Source of the DNA: Alphaproteobacteria bacterium
Lineage (GTDB): Bacteria > Myxococcota_A > UBA796 > UBA2385
Reading direction: 5' to 3'
DNA length: 34,406 nucleotides
Assembly: GCA_020632755.1 (NCBI GenBank)
Contig: JACKEY010000027.1
Span: forward strand, 1 to 34,406
In this document: positions 15,934 to 23,887 of the stretch, piece by piece
Layout of the letters: every line of letters begins with the position of its first letter
How positions within the stretch are numbered: position 1 is the first letter of the stretch
Made by a program: the position numbers and the translations under genes
The notes under the pieces: generated by a model
The model's database searches: none
Told to the model about the DNA's origin: nothing
Seen by the model: the letters and a program-made list of their open reading frames with translations, nothing else

Positions 15934-18900
15934 GCTCGGTCCGACCTCGACCCCCACCATGACCTGCAGCGGCGCGTTGGGCCGGGCGCCGTAGGGCCGC
16001 CAGCTGACCACGCTGCGGTCGTTGGCCAGGTTGGTGCCGGTGGCCGTGAACCGGACCAGGTCGGTGGCGTTCACGGTGACGGCGGCGTCGAGCAGCAGCA
16101 GGTCGGGGATGTCGCCTTCGCCGGCAGGGAACAGGCCGGCTTCGTCGAGCATGGCGCTGCGCCAGCTGGCTCCGGCGCCGACCTCGAACCGCGGGTGCAC
16201 CAGCGCGATGCGGCCGCCCGCCTGGTGCTCGGGGCTGTAGGGCAGGGCGTCGCCGGCCTCGACCGCGCCGAACTGGGGGAAGCCGCTGACGAAGCCGGTC
16301 AGGAAGCGGCTCTTGGTCCAGGCGTAGCTGGCCTCGATGGGCACGGTGAAGGCGCCCGGCGGCACGAGCTCGACGCCGGCGACCGACTCCAGCCCGTAGA
16401 CCTCGGCGGCGCCGCCGTTGAACTGCTGGTCGAGCTGGTCGCCGCTGCAGCCGCCCGACAGGGTGCACTGGCCGGTGATGTTCCGGTAGTCGTTGTAGAA
16501 GCCGATGGCCTCGACCCGGGGCAGGCCCGCTGGGTGCACCCGCACGCCGCCTTCGTAGTTCCAGGACAGCTCGGGCCGCACCTCGGCGTCCTGGCCGGGG
16601 GACACGGGCGAGAAGCCGCGGTGGGCGCCGCCGAGCACGGACAGCCAGTCGGTGGCCTGCCACAGCGCGCCCGCACCGGGCAGCAGGGTGGCCCGGGTGG
16701 TGGTCGGGTGGGGGTCGACGCCGATGTCCGCGCGGCTGCCGTGCACGACCTCGAGCCGCAGACCCGGCAGCAGGTGCAGCCGGCCCAGCCGCAGGTCGTC
16801 GTGCACGTGGGCCGCCAGCGCCCGCGCCCGGGTGTCGCTGTCCAGGATGGTCTCGACGGGCTCGCCGGTCTGGACCAGGACGCCGCCGACCATGTCGTGA
16901 GGGTCTTCGGTGTGCACCCGGTGCACGTCGTCGGCGTGCAGCCGCAGGCCGAGCTCCAGCTCGCTGCCGACCCGGTCGCCCTGGACCGACCACAGGGCGG
17001 TCGACTGCAGCCCGTAGCTGTGGAAGCGCCGGTCGTTGGTGCCGATGAGCAGCACCTGGTCGGCGGTGGCGCTGTCCTCGACCCCGCGCAGGATGTCCAG
17101 GTAGACGGCTGCGCTGCCGCTGTCGGGGTCCTGCTGCAGCAGATCGTGCAGGTCGATGCCGGCCCCGAAGCCGTTGAGCTTGGTCCAGGCCCGCGACAGG
17201 TAGTGGTGGTAGGCGACGGTCCGCACGCGCAGGGCGCCGGCGTCGGCCAGCCAGGCCAGCTCGGCCTGGGTGCGGTTCCAGCGCATGCGCCCGAGCGCGC
17301 TCGCGGCGTAGCGCCGGTCGGGGGTCGCCGCGAGGTCCGCCCCGGTCAGCCCCAGGTAGGTCTCGTGGCTCAGCTCGTGGCCGAAGCCGAGCTTGAGCTC
17401 CAGGTCGTGGGCCGCCGCCGGCGCGATGCGCGCCTTGCCCATCAGCTCGGTGCGGTCGAAGCCGGTGGGCCCGCCGACCCCGTCGATCTCCTTGAAGCCG
17501 TTGCTGTGCAGGTGCACGGCCTCGAGCAAGGCCCCCCGGGTGGCATCGCCGGTGCCGACGAAGCCGTGGCCGCGCAGGGTCAGGTGGTTGCCGCCGCTGA
17601 CCTCGGCCAGCCAGGCCGGTCCCTCGCGCGGCACGTCGCGGGTGCGCAGGTTGATGGCGCCGCCGACGGTGTGCGGGCCGAAGCGCGTCGCCGCGGGACC
17701 CTTGAACACCTCGACGCCGACCATGCGGGCGCTCATCGGGAAGTAGTAGGCGGCGGGCGCGGCGTAGGGGGCCGGCGCCAGCAGCACGCCGTCCTCCATC
17801 AGGGTGATCTTGGCGCTGCGATCGCTGTTGGCGCCCCGGATGCCGATGTTGGGCCGCAGCCCGAAGCCGTCCTCGCCCCGGGTCGTGACGCCGGGCACCT
17901 GCGACAGGATCTTCTCGATGTTGTCGTACTCGTAGCGGTCGAGCACCTCGGCGCCGATCTCGTGGGCGCTGCCGGCGACCCGAGGCGTGCCCGACTCGTC
18001 GGAGACGATCATCTCCATGCCCGGCACACCCGGCTCGAACCACGGCGGGGGCGGCGCGTCCTCTCCGGATTCCTCCTCCTCGCCGGCCTCCTCCCCGCCG
18101 GCCTCCTCTTCCCCTGCATCCTCTGCTCCGCTGTCTTCTCCTCCCCCGGCTTCGTCCGCCTGGGCGAGGGAGGAGCCGAGGGCGAGGAGGAGGACCGCGC
18201 CGAGGGCGATGCCGCGGGCGCCGACCGCGGCCCGGAGCGGTCCGAACCAGGCCGAGAGCAGGTCGTCGCCGTGGTTGCGGTCGTGCACGCCGAACCGCGC
18301 GGGAGGCGCGTCCTGGATGCAGAGGGTGCCGGCCAGCCGGTCCCAGACGGCCAGCCAGGTGCCCAGGTTGACGTCGCGGTGCTCGGGGGCGTCGCTGTGG
18401 TGCAGCTGGTGCTGGGCCGGCGACAGGAACCAGCGCTCGACGGGGGCCGGGAAGCGCAGCCAGACGTGGCTGTGCCGCAGGTTGCCGAAGGCCGCGTTGA
18501 GCAGCAGGCCGGCCGCGGGCACACCGAGCAGGGTCAGCTGCACGGCGTCGTCGCGCCACAGCCAGAAGGCCACTCCGGTCACGAGCCCGGTGACCAGGGC
18601 CCCGCGGGCCTGGTACAGCACCGACTCGACGGGGTGCACCCGGTGGAAGGTCAGGGGGCTCATGACCTCGGCGCTGTGGTGCACCTGGTGGAAGTGCCAC
18701 AGCAGCGGCACCCGGTGCATCAGCAGGTGGGCCACGAACCGGGACAGGTCCCAGGCCACGAACAACACGACGCTGTAGAGCAGCGCGATCGCCGGGGTCG
18801 GAAGCTCCGGCACGGCCGGCACGCCCAGCCAGCCGTCCAGCCGGCGGACCAGGTGGGTCGCCAGCACCCAGGCCCCGCCGACGCCCGAGCTGCCCAGCAG

Positions 18901-19128
18901 CAGGCGGACCAGCTGGCGCCCGGCGAGCAGCTGCAGATCCAGGCGGCTGCTGGGGTGGCGCAGGACGGCGAGGGCGCCGGGCACGACGTTCCGCAGGGTC
19001 CCGCGCTTCCAGGCGACGGCCAGGGCGACCCCGACGAAGCACAGCAGCGTCGGCCACCACGTGCGGCTGGCCGGGTCCAGGAAGGGACCCAGCAGGGCGT
19101 CGAGCACGGTGGGAGCGGCGTCGGGCAT
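15925..19128 (-). CDS. Fatty-acid hydroxylase/sterol desaturase fused to TonB-dependent receptor
   Basis: One uninterrupted 1067-residue ORF. Residues 1-~290 are an integral-membrane di-iron hydroxylase with the histidine boxes HLLMH (134-138), HFHQVHH (145-151), HRVHP (162-166), HSH (219-221) and HQLHH (240-244). A signal-peptide-like segment, ARGIALGAVLLLALGSSLAQA (~304-324), comes next, then a Glu/Gly/Ala-rich linker (325-358), a TonB-box-like EMIVSD (372-377), a plug domain (YEYDNIEKILSQVPGVTTRG, NIGIRGANS, VEVFKGPAATRFG, GGAINLRT), and a ~550-residue beta barrel. An inner-membrane enzyme and an outer-membrane barrel cannot stay joined, so internal cleavage or internal initiation is expected. 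The only nearby conventional internal start is GTG at 18288 (residue 281), which lacks a Shine-Dalgarno. The gene begins 3 nt after the imelysin stop in a Fur-box operon, so the receptor probably imports iron chelates or haem. Confidence 0.88.
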   Translation of the reverse strand: MPDAAPTVLDALLGPFLDPASRTWWPTLLCFVGVALAVAWKRGTLRNVVPGALAVLRHPSSRLDLQLLAGRQLVRLLLGSSGVGGAWVLATHLVRRLDGWLGVPAVPELPTPAIALLYSVVLFVAWDLSRFVAHLLMHRVPLLWHFHQVHHSAEVMSPLTFHRVHPVESVLYQARGALVTGLVTGVAFWLWRDDAVQLTLLGVPAAGLLLNAAFGNLRHSHVWLRFPAPVERWFLSPAQHQLHHSDAPEHRDVNLGTWLAVWDRLAGTLCIQDAPPARFGVHDRNHGDDLLSAWFGPLRAAVGARGIALGAVLLLALGSSLAQADEAGGGEDSGAEDAGEEEAGGEEAGEEEESGEDAPPPPWFEPGVPGMEMIVSDESGTPRVAGSAHEIGAEVLDRYEYDNIEKILSQVPGVTTRGEDGFGLRPNIGIRGANSDRSAKITLMEDGVLLAPAPYAAPAAYYFPMSARMVGVEVFKGPAATRFGPHTVGGAINLRTRDVPREGPAWLAEVSGGNHLTLRGHGFVGTGDATRGALLEAVHLHSNGFKEIDGVGGPTGFDRTELMGKARIAPAAAHDLELKLGFGHELSHETYLGLTGADLAATPDRRYAASALGRMRWNRTQAELAWLADAGALRVRTVAYHHYLSRAWTKLNGFGAGIDLHDLLQQDPDSGSAAVYLDILRGVEDSATADQVLLIGTNDRRFHSYGLQSTALWSVQGDRVGSELELGLRLHADDVHRVHTEDPHDMVGGVLVQTGEPVETILDSDTRARALAAHVHDDLRLGRLHLLPGLRLEVVHGSRADIGVDPHPTTTRATLLPGAGALWQATDWLSVLGGAHRGFSPVSPGQDAEVRPELSWNYEGGVRVHPAGLPRVEAIGFYNDYRNITGQCTLSGGCSGDQLDQQFNGGAAEVYGLESVAGVELVPPGAFTVPIEASYAWTKSRFLTGFVSGFPQFGAVEAGDALPYSPEHQAGGRIALVHPRFEVGAGASWRSAMLDEAGLFPAGEGDIPDLLLLDAAVTVNATDLVRFTATGTNLANDRSVVSWRPYGARPNAPLQVMVGVEVGPSER

Positions 19129-19131
19129 GGC

Positions 19132-20340
19132 TCAGTCGGCGTCGCCGGCGGCTTCGGCGGGCACGACCAGCGCCAGCACCGTCGCCAGGTCGCCCTTCAG
19201 GTCGTCGTCGATGGCGCTGATCGCGTCGTGGAGCGCGACGACGTCGGCGTAGACGGCGGCGTCGGGGTCGGCCACGGCCTGGGACAGCGGGACGTCGATG
19301 GCGTCGGCGGCGGCCAGGGCGGTGTCGACCTGGCCCAGGATGCGGTCGGAGAGGTCGCCGTGCCCGGCGTCCACCAGCAGGTCGTCGAAGCCCGCGCCGT
19401 CGCCGCCCGTGAACAGGGTGCGGAAGGCGTCCAGGTTCTCGACGATGGCGTCCAGGCTGGCGTCGCTGAGCAGGGCCTCGACGTCGTCGGGGCAGGTGGT
19501 CTCGGCGCAGTCGTCGAGCCCCAGCGGCTGGGCCAGCTTGCGGTCCTTGGTGTGGGTGTCCAGGTAGAACAGCCCGTCGAAGACCGCGTTGAGCGCAGCC
19601 TGCTGGCCGTCGTAGGGATCCGCGCCGTCGGCCAGGACGTCGCTCCAGCCGGACGCCCAGGCGGACTCCAGCGCGTCCGTGTCGGCCGACAGCTGGTCGA
19701 CCACGGCCAGCGCGTAGGCGGCCCGGTTCGCAGCCACGCCGTCGGCGCCGAGCGTGTCCCAGCTGCCGTCGCTGTTGATCTCGACCTCGCCGGGACAGGC
19801 GTTGTCGTCCCCGGCGAAGAGCAGGTGCTCGAGCGCGTCGTGGCCGTAGACGTTGACCAGGTTGGCCGAGAAGAAGTCGGCTGCGTCCCACTCGGCCTCG
19901 ACGGTCTCCTGGTCGACCCGGCAGGCGTTGACGGTGGGCCACGAGTAGATCTCGTCGCGCAGGTCCTGGCCGCCGACCACGGTCAGCGAGCTGCCGGCGG
20001 GGCCGATCTGCATGAGCTCGACCTGCTGCCAGGCCAGGAAGCTGTCGCGCCAGGCGTCCTGGGCCGCCGCCCGGGCGGCGGCTTCGCCGTCGGTGCCGAT
20101 CGCGGCCTGCCAGCCTTCGATCGCCGTGCGCAGCGGCGGCAGGGTCGCCTGGGCCCGGTCCAGGGCCGGGACCACCACGCCGGGGCCGACCTGGGCCAGC
20201 AGCGCGGCCACCTGGGCGCTCGCCCCCCCGCTGTCCCCGGCGCCGCGATCACAGGCCAGGGGCTGGGCGAAGGCCAGCCCGGCCAGGGCGCCGAGCGCCA
20301 CCCACGAGCGCCAGTCGGCGCTACCAACCACCGTTGCCAT
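19132..20340 (-). CDS. Imelysin-family (M75) lipoprotein
   Basis: 402 residues from ATG 20340, preceded by GGGAGA about 6 nt upstream. The N-terminus has a hydrophobic segment (WVALGALAGLAFAQPLAC) with the lipobox Cys near residue 31, so the protein is lipid-anchored in the envelope. The imelysin motif GHxxxE is present as YGHDALEHLLF. Family features around it include QDAWRDSFLAWQQVE, SWPTVNACRVDQ and FYLDTHTKDRKLAQPLG. Imelysin/EfeO-M75 proteins are periplasmic or surface iron-uptake factors; despite the peptidase name, proteolysis is doubtful. It lies between the overlapping small ORF (20321-20473) and the desaturase-TonB gene, all downstream of a Fur box, which supports an iron-starvation role. 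The frame is open further upstream to 20589 but without homology. Confidence 0.92.
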   Translation of the reverse strand: MATVVGSADWRSWVALGALAGLAFAQPLACDRGAGDSGGASAQVAALLAQVGPGVVVPALDRAQATLPPLRTAIEGWQAAIGTDGEAAARAAAQDAWRDSFLAWQQVELMQIGPAGSSLTVVGGQDLRDEIYSWPTVNACRVDQETVEAEWDAADFFSANLVNVYGHDALEHLLFAGDDNACPGEVEINSDGSWDTLGADGVAANRAAYALAVVDQLSADTDALESAWASGWSDVLADGADPYDGQQAALNAVFDGLFYLDTHTKDRKLAQPLGLDDCAETTCPDDVEALLSDASLDAIVENLDAFRTLFTGGDGAGFDDLLVDAGHGDLSDRILGQVDTALAAADAIDVPLSQAVADPDAAVYADVVALHDAISAIDDDLKGDLATVLALVVPAEAAGDAD

Positions 20341-20473
20341 GGTCGTCTCCCAGGTTGGCGGCGTCGCAGGCGTCGGTGCCGATGGCGGCCAGGTCCTGCA
20401 GGGTGTCGGTGAAGGAGGGGGAGGGGAGGAGGAAGGCGCCGGCGAGGAGGAGGCGTCGCGTGCGAGGCAGCAT
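20321..20473 (-). CDS. Small secreted ORF (50 aa) at the head of the imelysin operon
   Basis: ATG at 20473 with CGGAG about 5 nt upstream, stop TAG at 20321-20323. The peptide starts MLPRTRRLLLAGAFLLPSPS, a twin-Arg-flanked hydrophobic signal, and the mature part is acidic and ends GDDHGNGGW with one Cys (residue 36). Its last 20 nt overlap the imelysin start in another frame, and the imelysin ribosome-binding site lies inside it. It could be a real small protein, perhaps metal-binding given its Asp/His content, or a leader ORF coupling translation to imelysin. I do not recognise a family. Confidence 0.55.
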   Translation of the reverse strand: MLPRTRRLLLAGAFLLPSPSFTDTLQDLAAIGTDACDAANLGDDHGNGGW

Positions 20474-20492
20474 CGGGTCTCCGAGGAAGGTC

Positions 20493-20511
20493 GATATTGA
20501 TATTCGTTTTC
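20493..20511 (-). promoter_or_regulatory. Fur box
   Basis: GATATTGATATTCGTTTTC matches 15 of 19 positions of the classical Fur consensus GATAATGATAATCATTATC, in an AT-rich island standing out from its GC-rich surroundings. It overlaps the predicted -10 region of the minus-strand operon and lies 20 bp upstream of the small ORF start, the expected place for iron-dependent repression. Confidence 0.8.
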
Positions 20512-20524
20512 ATTTGATGTGCAA
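20497..20524 (-). promoter_or_regulatory. Promoter of the imelysin/TonB operon
   Basis: On the minus strand, TTGCAC (20524-20519) and TATCAA (20502-20497) are separated by 16 bp, a sigma-70-like arrangement. The Fur box covers the -10. Promoter and operator lie directly upstream of the small ORF and imelysin. Confidence 0.5.
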
Positions 20525-20593
20525 GGGGGAATCTCTCGCCGCCCCCCCCAGCCGCTCCCCCCGGTCCCAGCGCGACGCGCGGCTGACAACTGG

Positions 20594-20623
20594 ATGACAT
20601 GACGTGACCCGAACGTGTATGCT
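20594..20623 (+). promoter_or_regulatory. Promoter of the vWA lipoprotein gene
   Basis: ATGACA (20594-20599) and TATGCT (20618-20623) spaced by 18 bp resemble sigma-70 -35 and -10 boxes. The start codon at 20723 has GGAG 5 nt upstream, giving a leader of roughly 90 nt. It is divergent from the Fur-controlled promoter about 70 bp away. Confidence 0.5.
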
Positions 20624-20722
20624 CCGCGCGATCAGGGTGGGAACTGTGGCGTTCCGGCTTCCCGGCTGGCTCCTGCTCCGCCTCCCGCTCGCCCCCCAGC
20701 GCACGCCTCCGTCGGAGCCCCC

Positions 20723-22753
20723 ATGACTCCTCCCCGCCTGCTGACCGCCTCCTCGATCATCTCGGTCGCCCTGCTCGCCACCGGCTGCAAGGACGCCGGC
20801 AAGGGCGGCGGCGACGACGGCGTCAAGGTCACCTACAGCGACCAGGACGGGGACTCGATCCTCGACCTGCACGAGGGCTACACCCAGGCGGTGGAAGCCG
20901 GCGACACCGGCGAAGCCACGGCCGAGGTGACCGTCGACACCGACGGCGACGGCACGCCCGACCACCTGGACACCGACAGCGACGGCGACGGCATCGAAGA
21001 CGCCAACGAAGCCGGCGACACCGACCCGCTGACCCTGCCCTTCGACAGCGACGAAGACGGCACGCCGGACTTCCGCGACCTGGACAGCGACGACAACTGC
21101 ATCCCCGACTCGGAGGAAGGCGGCGCGGACCAGGACGGCGACGGCATCGCGGCCTTCAACGACCTGGACGACGACGGCGACGGCATCCTCGACAGCATCG
21201 AGATCGGCGCGGCCTGCGAGAAGCCCGACACCGACGGCGACGGCAAGCCCGACTACATCGACAAGGACAGCGACGGCGACGGCATCGGCGACCAGTGGGA
21301 GGCCGGCACCAGCGCCTGGGAGACCACCCCCCGCGACACCGACGGCGACGGCACCCCCGACTACCTGGACCTGGACAGCGACAACGACGGCTACTCCGAC
21401 GCCGAAGAAGGCGAGGTCACCAGCCCCGACGACGAGCCCCGGGACACCGACGGCGACGGCGACTACGACTTCTTCGACAGCGACAGCGACGGCGACGGCC
21501 TGAGCGACGCCATGGAGCGCGACGTCTACGGCACCTCGCCGTGGGTCGACGACACCGACGGCGACGGGTACTCCGACGGCGCCGAGGTCGGTGCCGGCAC
21601 CGACCCCCGCGACTCCGGCAGCGTGATCGAGGGCGTCTACGTCACCGTGCCCGAGCGGGTCACCATCGAGCACGAGTTCGAGTTCGAGCTGTCGGTCCGC
21701 ATGGGCGACATCGCCTTCCTGCTGGACAGCACCGGCTCGATGAGCGGCACCCTCAACGCCGTGGCCACCGAGTTCAGCACCCTGGTCGGCGAGATCAGCC
21801 GCGAGCTGCCCGACGCCCAGTACGGCGTCGCGACCTACGACGACTACGCCTACGGCAGCTACGGCTCGACGTCCTCGGGCGACCGGCCCTTCATCCTGCA
21901 GCAGGAGGTCACGAGCGACACCAGCCGCGTGCAGTCGGTGCTGCGCAGCCTGTCGACCCACTACGGTGGCGACGGTCCCGAGTCCGGCATGGAAGCGCTC
22001 TACCAGGCGCTGTCTGGCGCCGGCTACGACCAGAACTGCAGCCGCACCTTCGACTCGTCGACCGACGTGAAGCCCTTCCTCGCCACCAGCACCGACCCCT
22101 TCGGTGGCACTGGCGGCCAGGCCCGCACCGGCAGCTACTCGGGCGGCGGCACCGGCGGCGGCATGGGCTTCCGCGACTACGCACTGCCCGTCGTCATCTA
22201 CGCCACCGACGCCAACCTGCGCGACAGCGCCAGCTACGGCACGCCGGGCGGCTGCCTGCGCGACGCCAGCAGCAGCGACGTGATCGCCGCCGCCAACGCC
22301 CAGGGCGCCTACCTGATCGGCATCGGCGTCGGCAGCACGCCGGTCAGCCAGATGAACAGCCTCGCCGACGCCACGGGCAGCTACGCCGACACCAACGGCG
22401 ACGGCTACGCCAACGAGCGGCTGGTCTTCACCTGGAGCGGCTCCTCCTCCTCGCTGCGCTCGACCATCGTCAACGCGGTCAGCGACCTGGTCGCCAGCCT
22501 GCAGTTCGAGCGGGTCCGCCTGGAAGTCGCCTCGGACCCCTACGGCTTCGTGACCGGCATCCACCCCGAGTCCTACAGCCTGGGCGGCTCGGCCGAAGGC
22601 GAAGCCGTCAGCTTCACCCTGGACTTCCGCGGCGCCGTCGCGGAAGCCGAGGAAGACCAGGTCTTCACCCTCACCCTCAACGTCATCGGCGACGACACGG
22701 TGTTGCTCGACACCATGGACATCTACGTCGTCGTCCCCGGGAGCAGCTACTGA
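20723..22753 (+). CDS. TSP3-repeat vWA-domain lipoprotein
   Basis: 676 residues from ATG 20723 (GGAG 5 nt upstream). The signal ends in the lipobox LLATGC, Cys22. Residues ~40-297 are thrombospondin type-3 repeats (DTDGDGTPDHLDTDSDGDGI and variants), which bind Ca2+ and form extended stalks. Residues ~325-640 are a von Willebrand/integrin-A-like domain with an intact MIDAS motif DSTGS (335-339), DGPESGMEALYQAL, and IYATDANL. It is likely an outer-surface, calcium-rigidified adhesion or binding protein with a divalent-metal ligand site. Its TGA overlaps the next ATG (22751-22755), so the next lipoprotein is co-translated. The minus-strand frames across the repeats are shadows. Confidence 0.9.
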   Translation: MTPPRLLTASSIISVALLATGCKDAGKGGGDDGVKVTYSDQDGDSILDLHEGYTQAVEAGDTGEATAEVTVDTDGDGTPDHLDTDSDGDGIEDANEAGDTDPLTLPFDSDEDGTPDFRDLDSDDNCIPDSEEGGADQDGDGIAAFNDLDDDGDGILDSIEIGAACEKPDTDGDGKPDYIDKDSDGDGIGDQWEAGTSAWETTPRDTDGDGTPDYLDLDSDNDGYSDAEEGEVTSPDDEPRDTDGDGDYDFFDSDSDGDGLSDAMERDVYGTSPWVDDTDGDGYSDGAEVGAGTDPRDSGSVIEGVYVTVPERVTIEHEFEFELSVRMGDIAFLLDSTGSMSGTLNAVATEFSTLVGEISRELPDAQYGVATYDDYAYGSYGSTSSGDRPFILQQEVTSDTSRVQSVLRSLSTHYGGDGPESGMEALYQALSGAGYDQNCSRTFDSSTDVKPFLATSTDPFGGTGGQARTGSYSGGGTGGGMGFRDYALPVVIYATDANLRDSASYGTPGGCLRDASSSDVIAAANAQGAYLIGIGVGSTPVSQMNSLADATGSYADTNGDGYANERLVFTWSGSSSSLRSTIVNAVSDLVASLQFERVRLEVASDPYGFVTGIHPESYSLGGSAEGEAVSFTLDFRGAVAEAEEDQVFTLTLNVIGDDTVLLDTMDIYVVVPGSSY

Positions 22754-23829
22754 TGGCCACCCTCCGCAACCGCCTGATGATCGCTGCGGCCGGCCTGGCC
22801 GTCGCTGCCTGCAAGAACGACAGTGGCTTCACGGCCCTGCCGCCCGACAACGGGGGAGACCTGGTGCTGGTCGAGGGTCGTGTCTGCGACCCCGATCGCG
22901 GCACCTGGCTCGAAGGCGCCACCGTCTACATGCACCTGTTCGACGACCAGGGCGCCCACTACAACACGATCCAGGACGAGTCGGACGCCGAGGGCCGCTA
23001 CCAGCTGGTCGACGTGCCCTACAACCGCCTGGGCCCGATCTACGTCCAGTACGGCTCGGCGGTCATCGACCAGTTCCAGGTCGAGGCCCCGCTGGGCGCG
23101 AGCGTCATCGAGGTCCCCGAGCCCGACTGCGGCGGCGGTGACGCGGCGATGGCGGTCGTCACCGGCGACTACGACGAGTTCGACGTCCTGCTCCAGGAGA
23201 TGGGCTTCGGCTCCTTCGACCTGATCAACGGCCAGACGGGCGAGGAGCTCGTGCAGTTCCTGACGAGCGACGCGGCCGTGGCGTCCTACGACGTCGTGTT
23301 CTTCGGCGGCGGCCACCTCGAAGAGGACGTGTTCTACGACACCGACGGCAGCGACGTGGACGGCGACGTGCCGGCGGTGCTGGCGTCGCTGAAGTCCTAC
23401 GTCGAGGGCGGCGGCACCATCGTCGCCACCGACTGGAGCTACGACGTCATCGAGTCGATCTGGCCCGACAAGATCGAGTTCCTGGGGGACGACCTGGTCC
23501 CCGACGCCGCCCAGTCCGGCGAGACCGGCCTGATCGAAGCGACGGTGAGCGACGCGACCATGGCCGCCGACGCCGGCGAGAGCGTGAACGTGCTGTTCGA
23601 CCTCATCGAGTGGCCGGTCATCGAGCGGGTCGGCGACGGGGTCACCGTCTACGTGCGCGGTGACGTCAGCTACCGCGAGGGTCAGGAGACCCGCGCCCTG
23701 CCCGACAAGCCCCTGCTGGTCGGCTTCCAGGCCGGTGCCGGTCAGGTCTGGCTGTCGACCTTCCGCTTCCAGGCGAACACCGACACGTCGGGCAAGGCCG
23801 TCGTTCGCAACGTGCTGAACGCGCTCTAG
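22753..23829 (+). CDS. Lipoprotein with carboxypeptidase-regulatory-like and ThuA/GATase1-like domains
   Basis: 358 residues. The signal MATLRNRLMIAAAGLAVAAC gives lipobox Cys20. Residues ~38-115 are a beta-sandwich like CarboxypepD_reg (GRVCDPDRGTWLEGATVYMH then DAEGRYQLVDVP). Residues ~130-355 resemble a ThuA/class-I glutamine-amidotransferase-like Rossmann fold: VVTGDYDEFDVLLQEMGFG, YDVVFFGGGHLEED, LKSYVEGGGTIVATDWSYDVI, and a late GAGQVWLSTFRF. No catalytic Cys-His-Glu triad is evident, so it may be a binding rather than enzymatic module. The start overlaps the vWA gene stop, suggesting the two act as an envelope pair. It ends 58 nt before the MopE-repeat gene. Confidence 0.8.
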   Translation: MATLRNRLMIAAAGLAVAACKNDSGFTALPPDNGGDLVLVEGRVCDPDRGTWLEGATVYMHLFDDQGAHYNTIQDESDAEGRYQLVDVPYNRLGPIYVQYGSAVIDQFQVEAPLGASVIEVPEPDCGGGDAAMAVVTGDYDEFDVLLQEMGFGSFDLINGQTGEELVQFLTSDAAVASYDVVFFGGGHLEEDVFYDTDGSDVDGDVPAVLASLKSYVEGGGTIVATDWSYDVIESIWPDKIEFLGDDLVPDAAQSGETGLIEATVSDATMAADAGESVNVLFDLIEWPVIERVGDGVTVYVRGDVSYREGQETRALPDKPLLVGFQAGAGQVWLSTFRFQANTDTSGKAVVRNVLNAL

Positions 23830-23847
23830 GCTGCACGCCACGCGCGC

Positions 23848-23867
23848 AGCGGGTAGACGGCCCCGCT
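23848..23867 (+). terminator. Intergenic hairpin between lipoprotein genes
   Basis: AGCGGG (23848-23853) and CCCGCT (23862-23867) pair across an 8-nt loop in the 58-nt gap after the ThuA-like gene. No T-tract; it may be a weak attenuator or processing stem. Confidence 0.3.
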
Positions 23868-23887
23868 CTGGACTCCCCGAGGCTCTC

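Noticed and set aside
16195..20412. 1405-residue plus-strand ORF opposite the TonB/imelysin genes
   Set aside because: Antisense shadow with Gln/Val/Gly-rich composition; the minus strand holds clear domains and a Fur-box promoter.
20840..21620. Non-coding DNA tandem repeat
   Set aside because: The GACGGCGAC-rich periodicity encodes thrombospondin type-3 repeats in a single frame; it is protein-level repetition.
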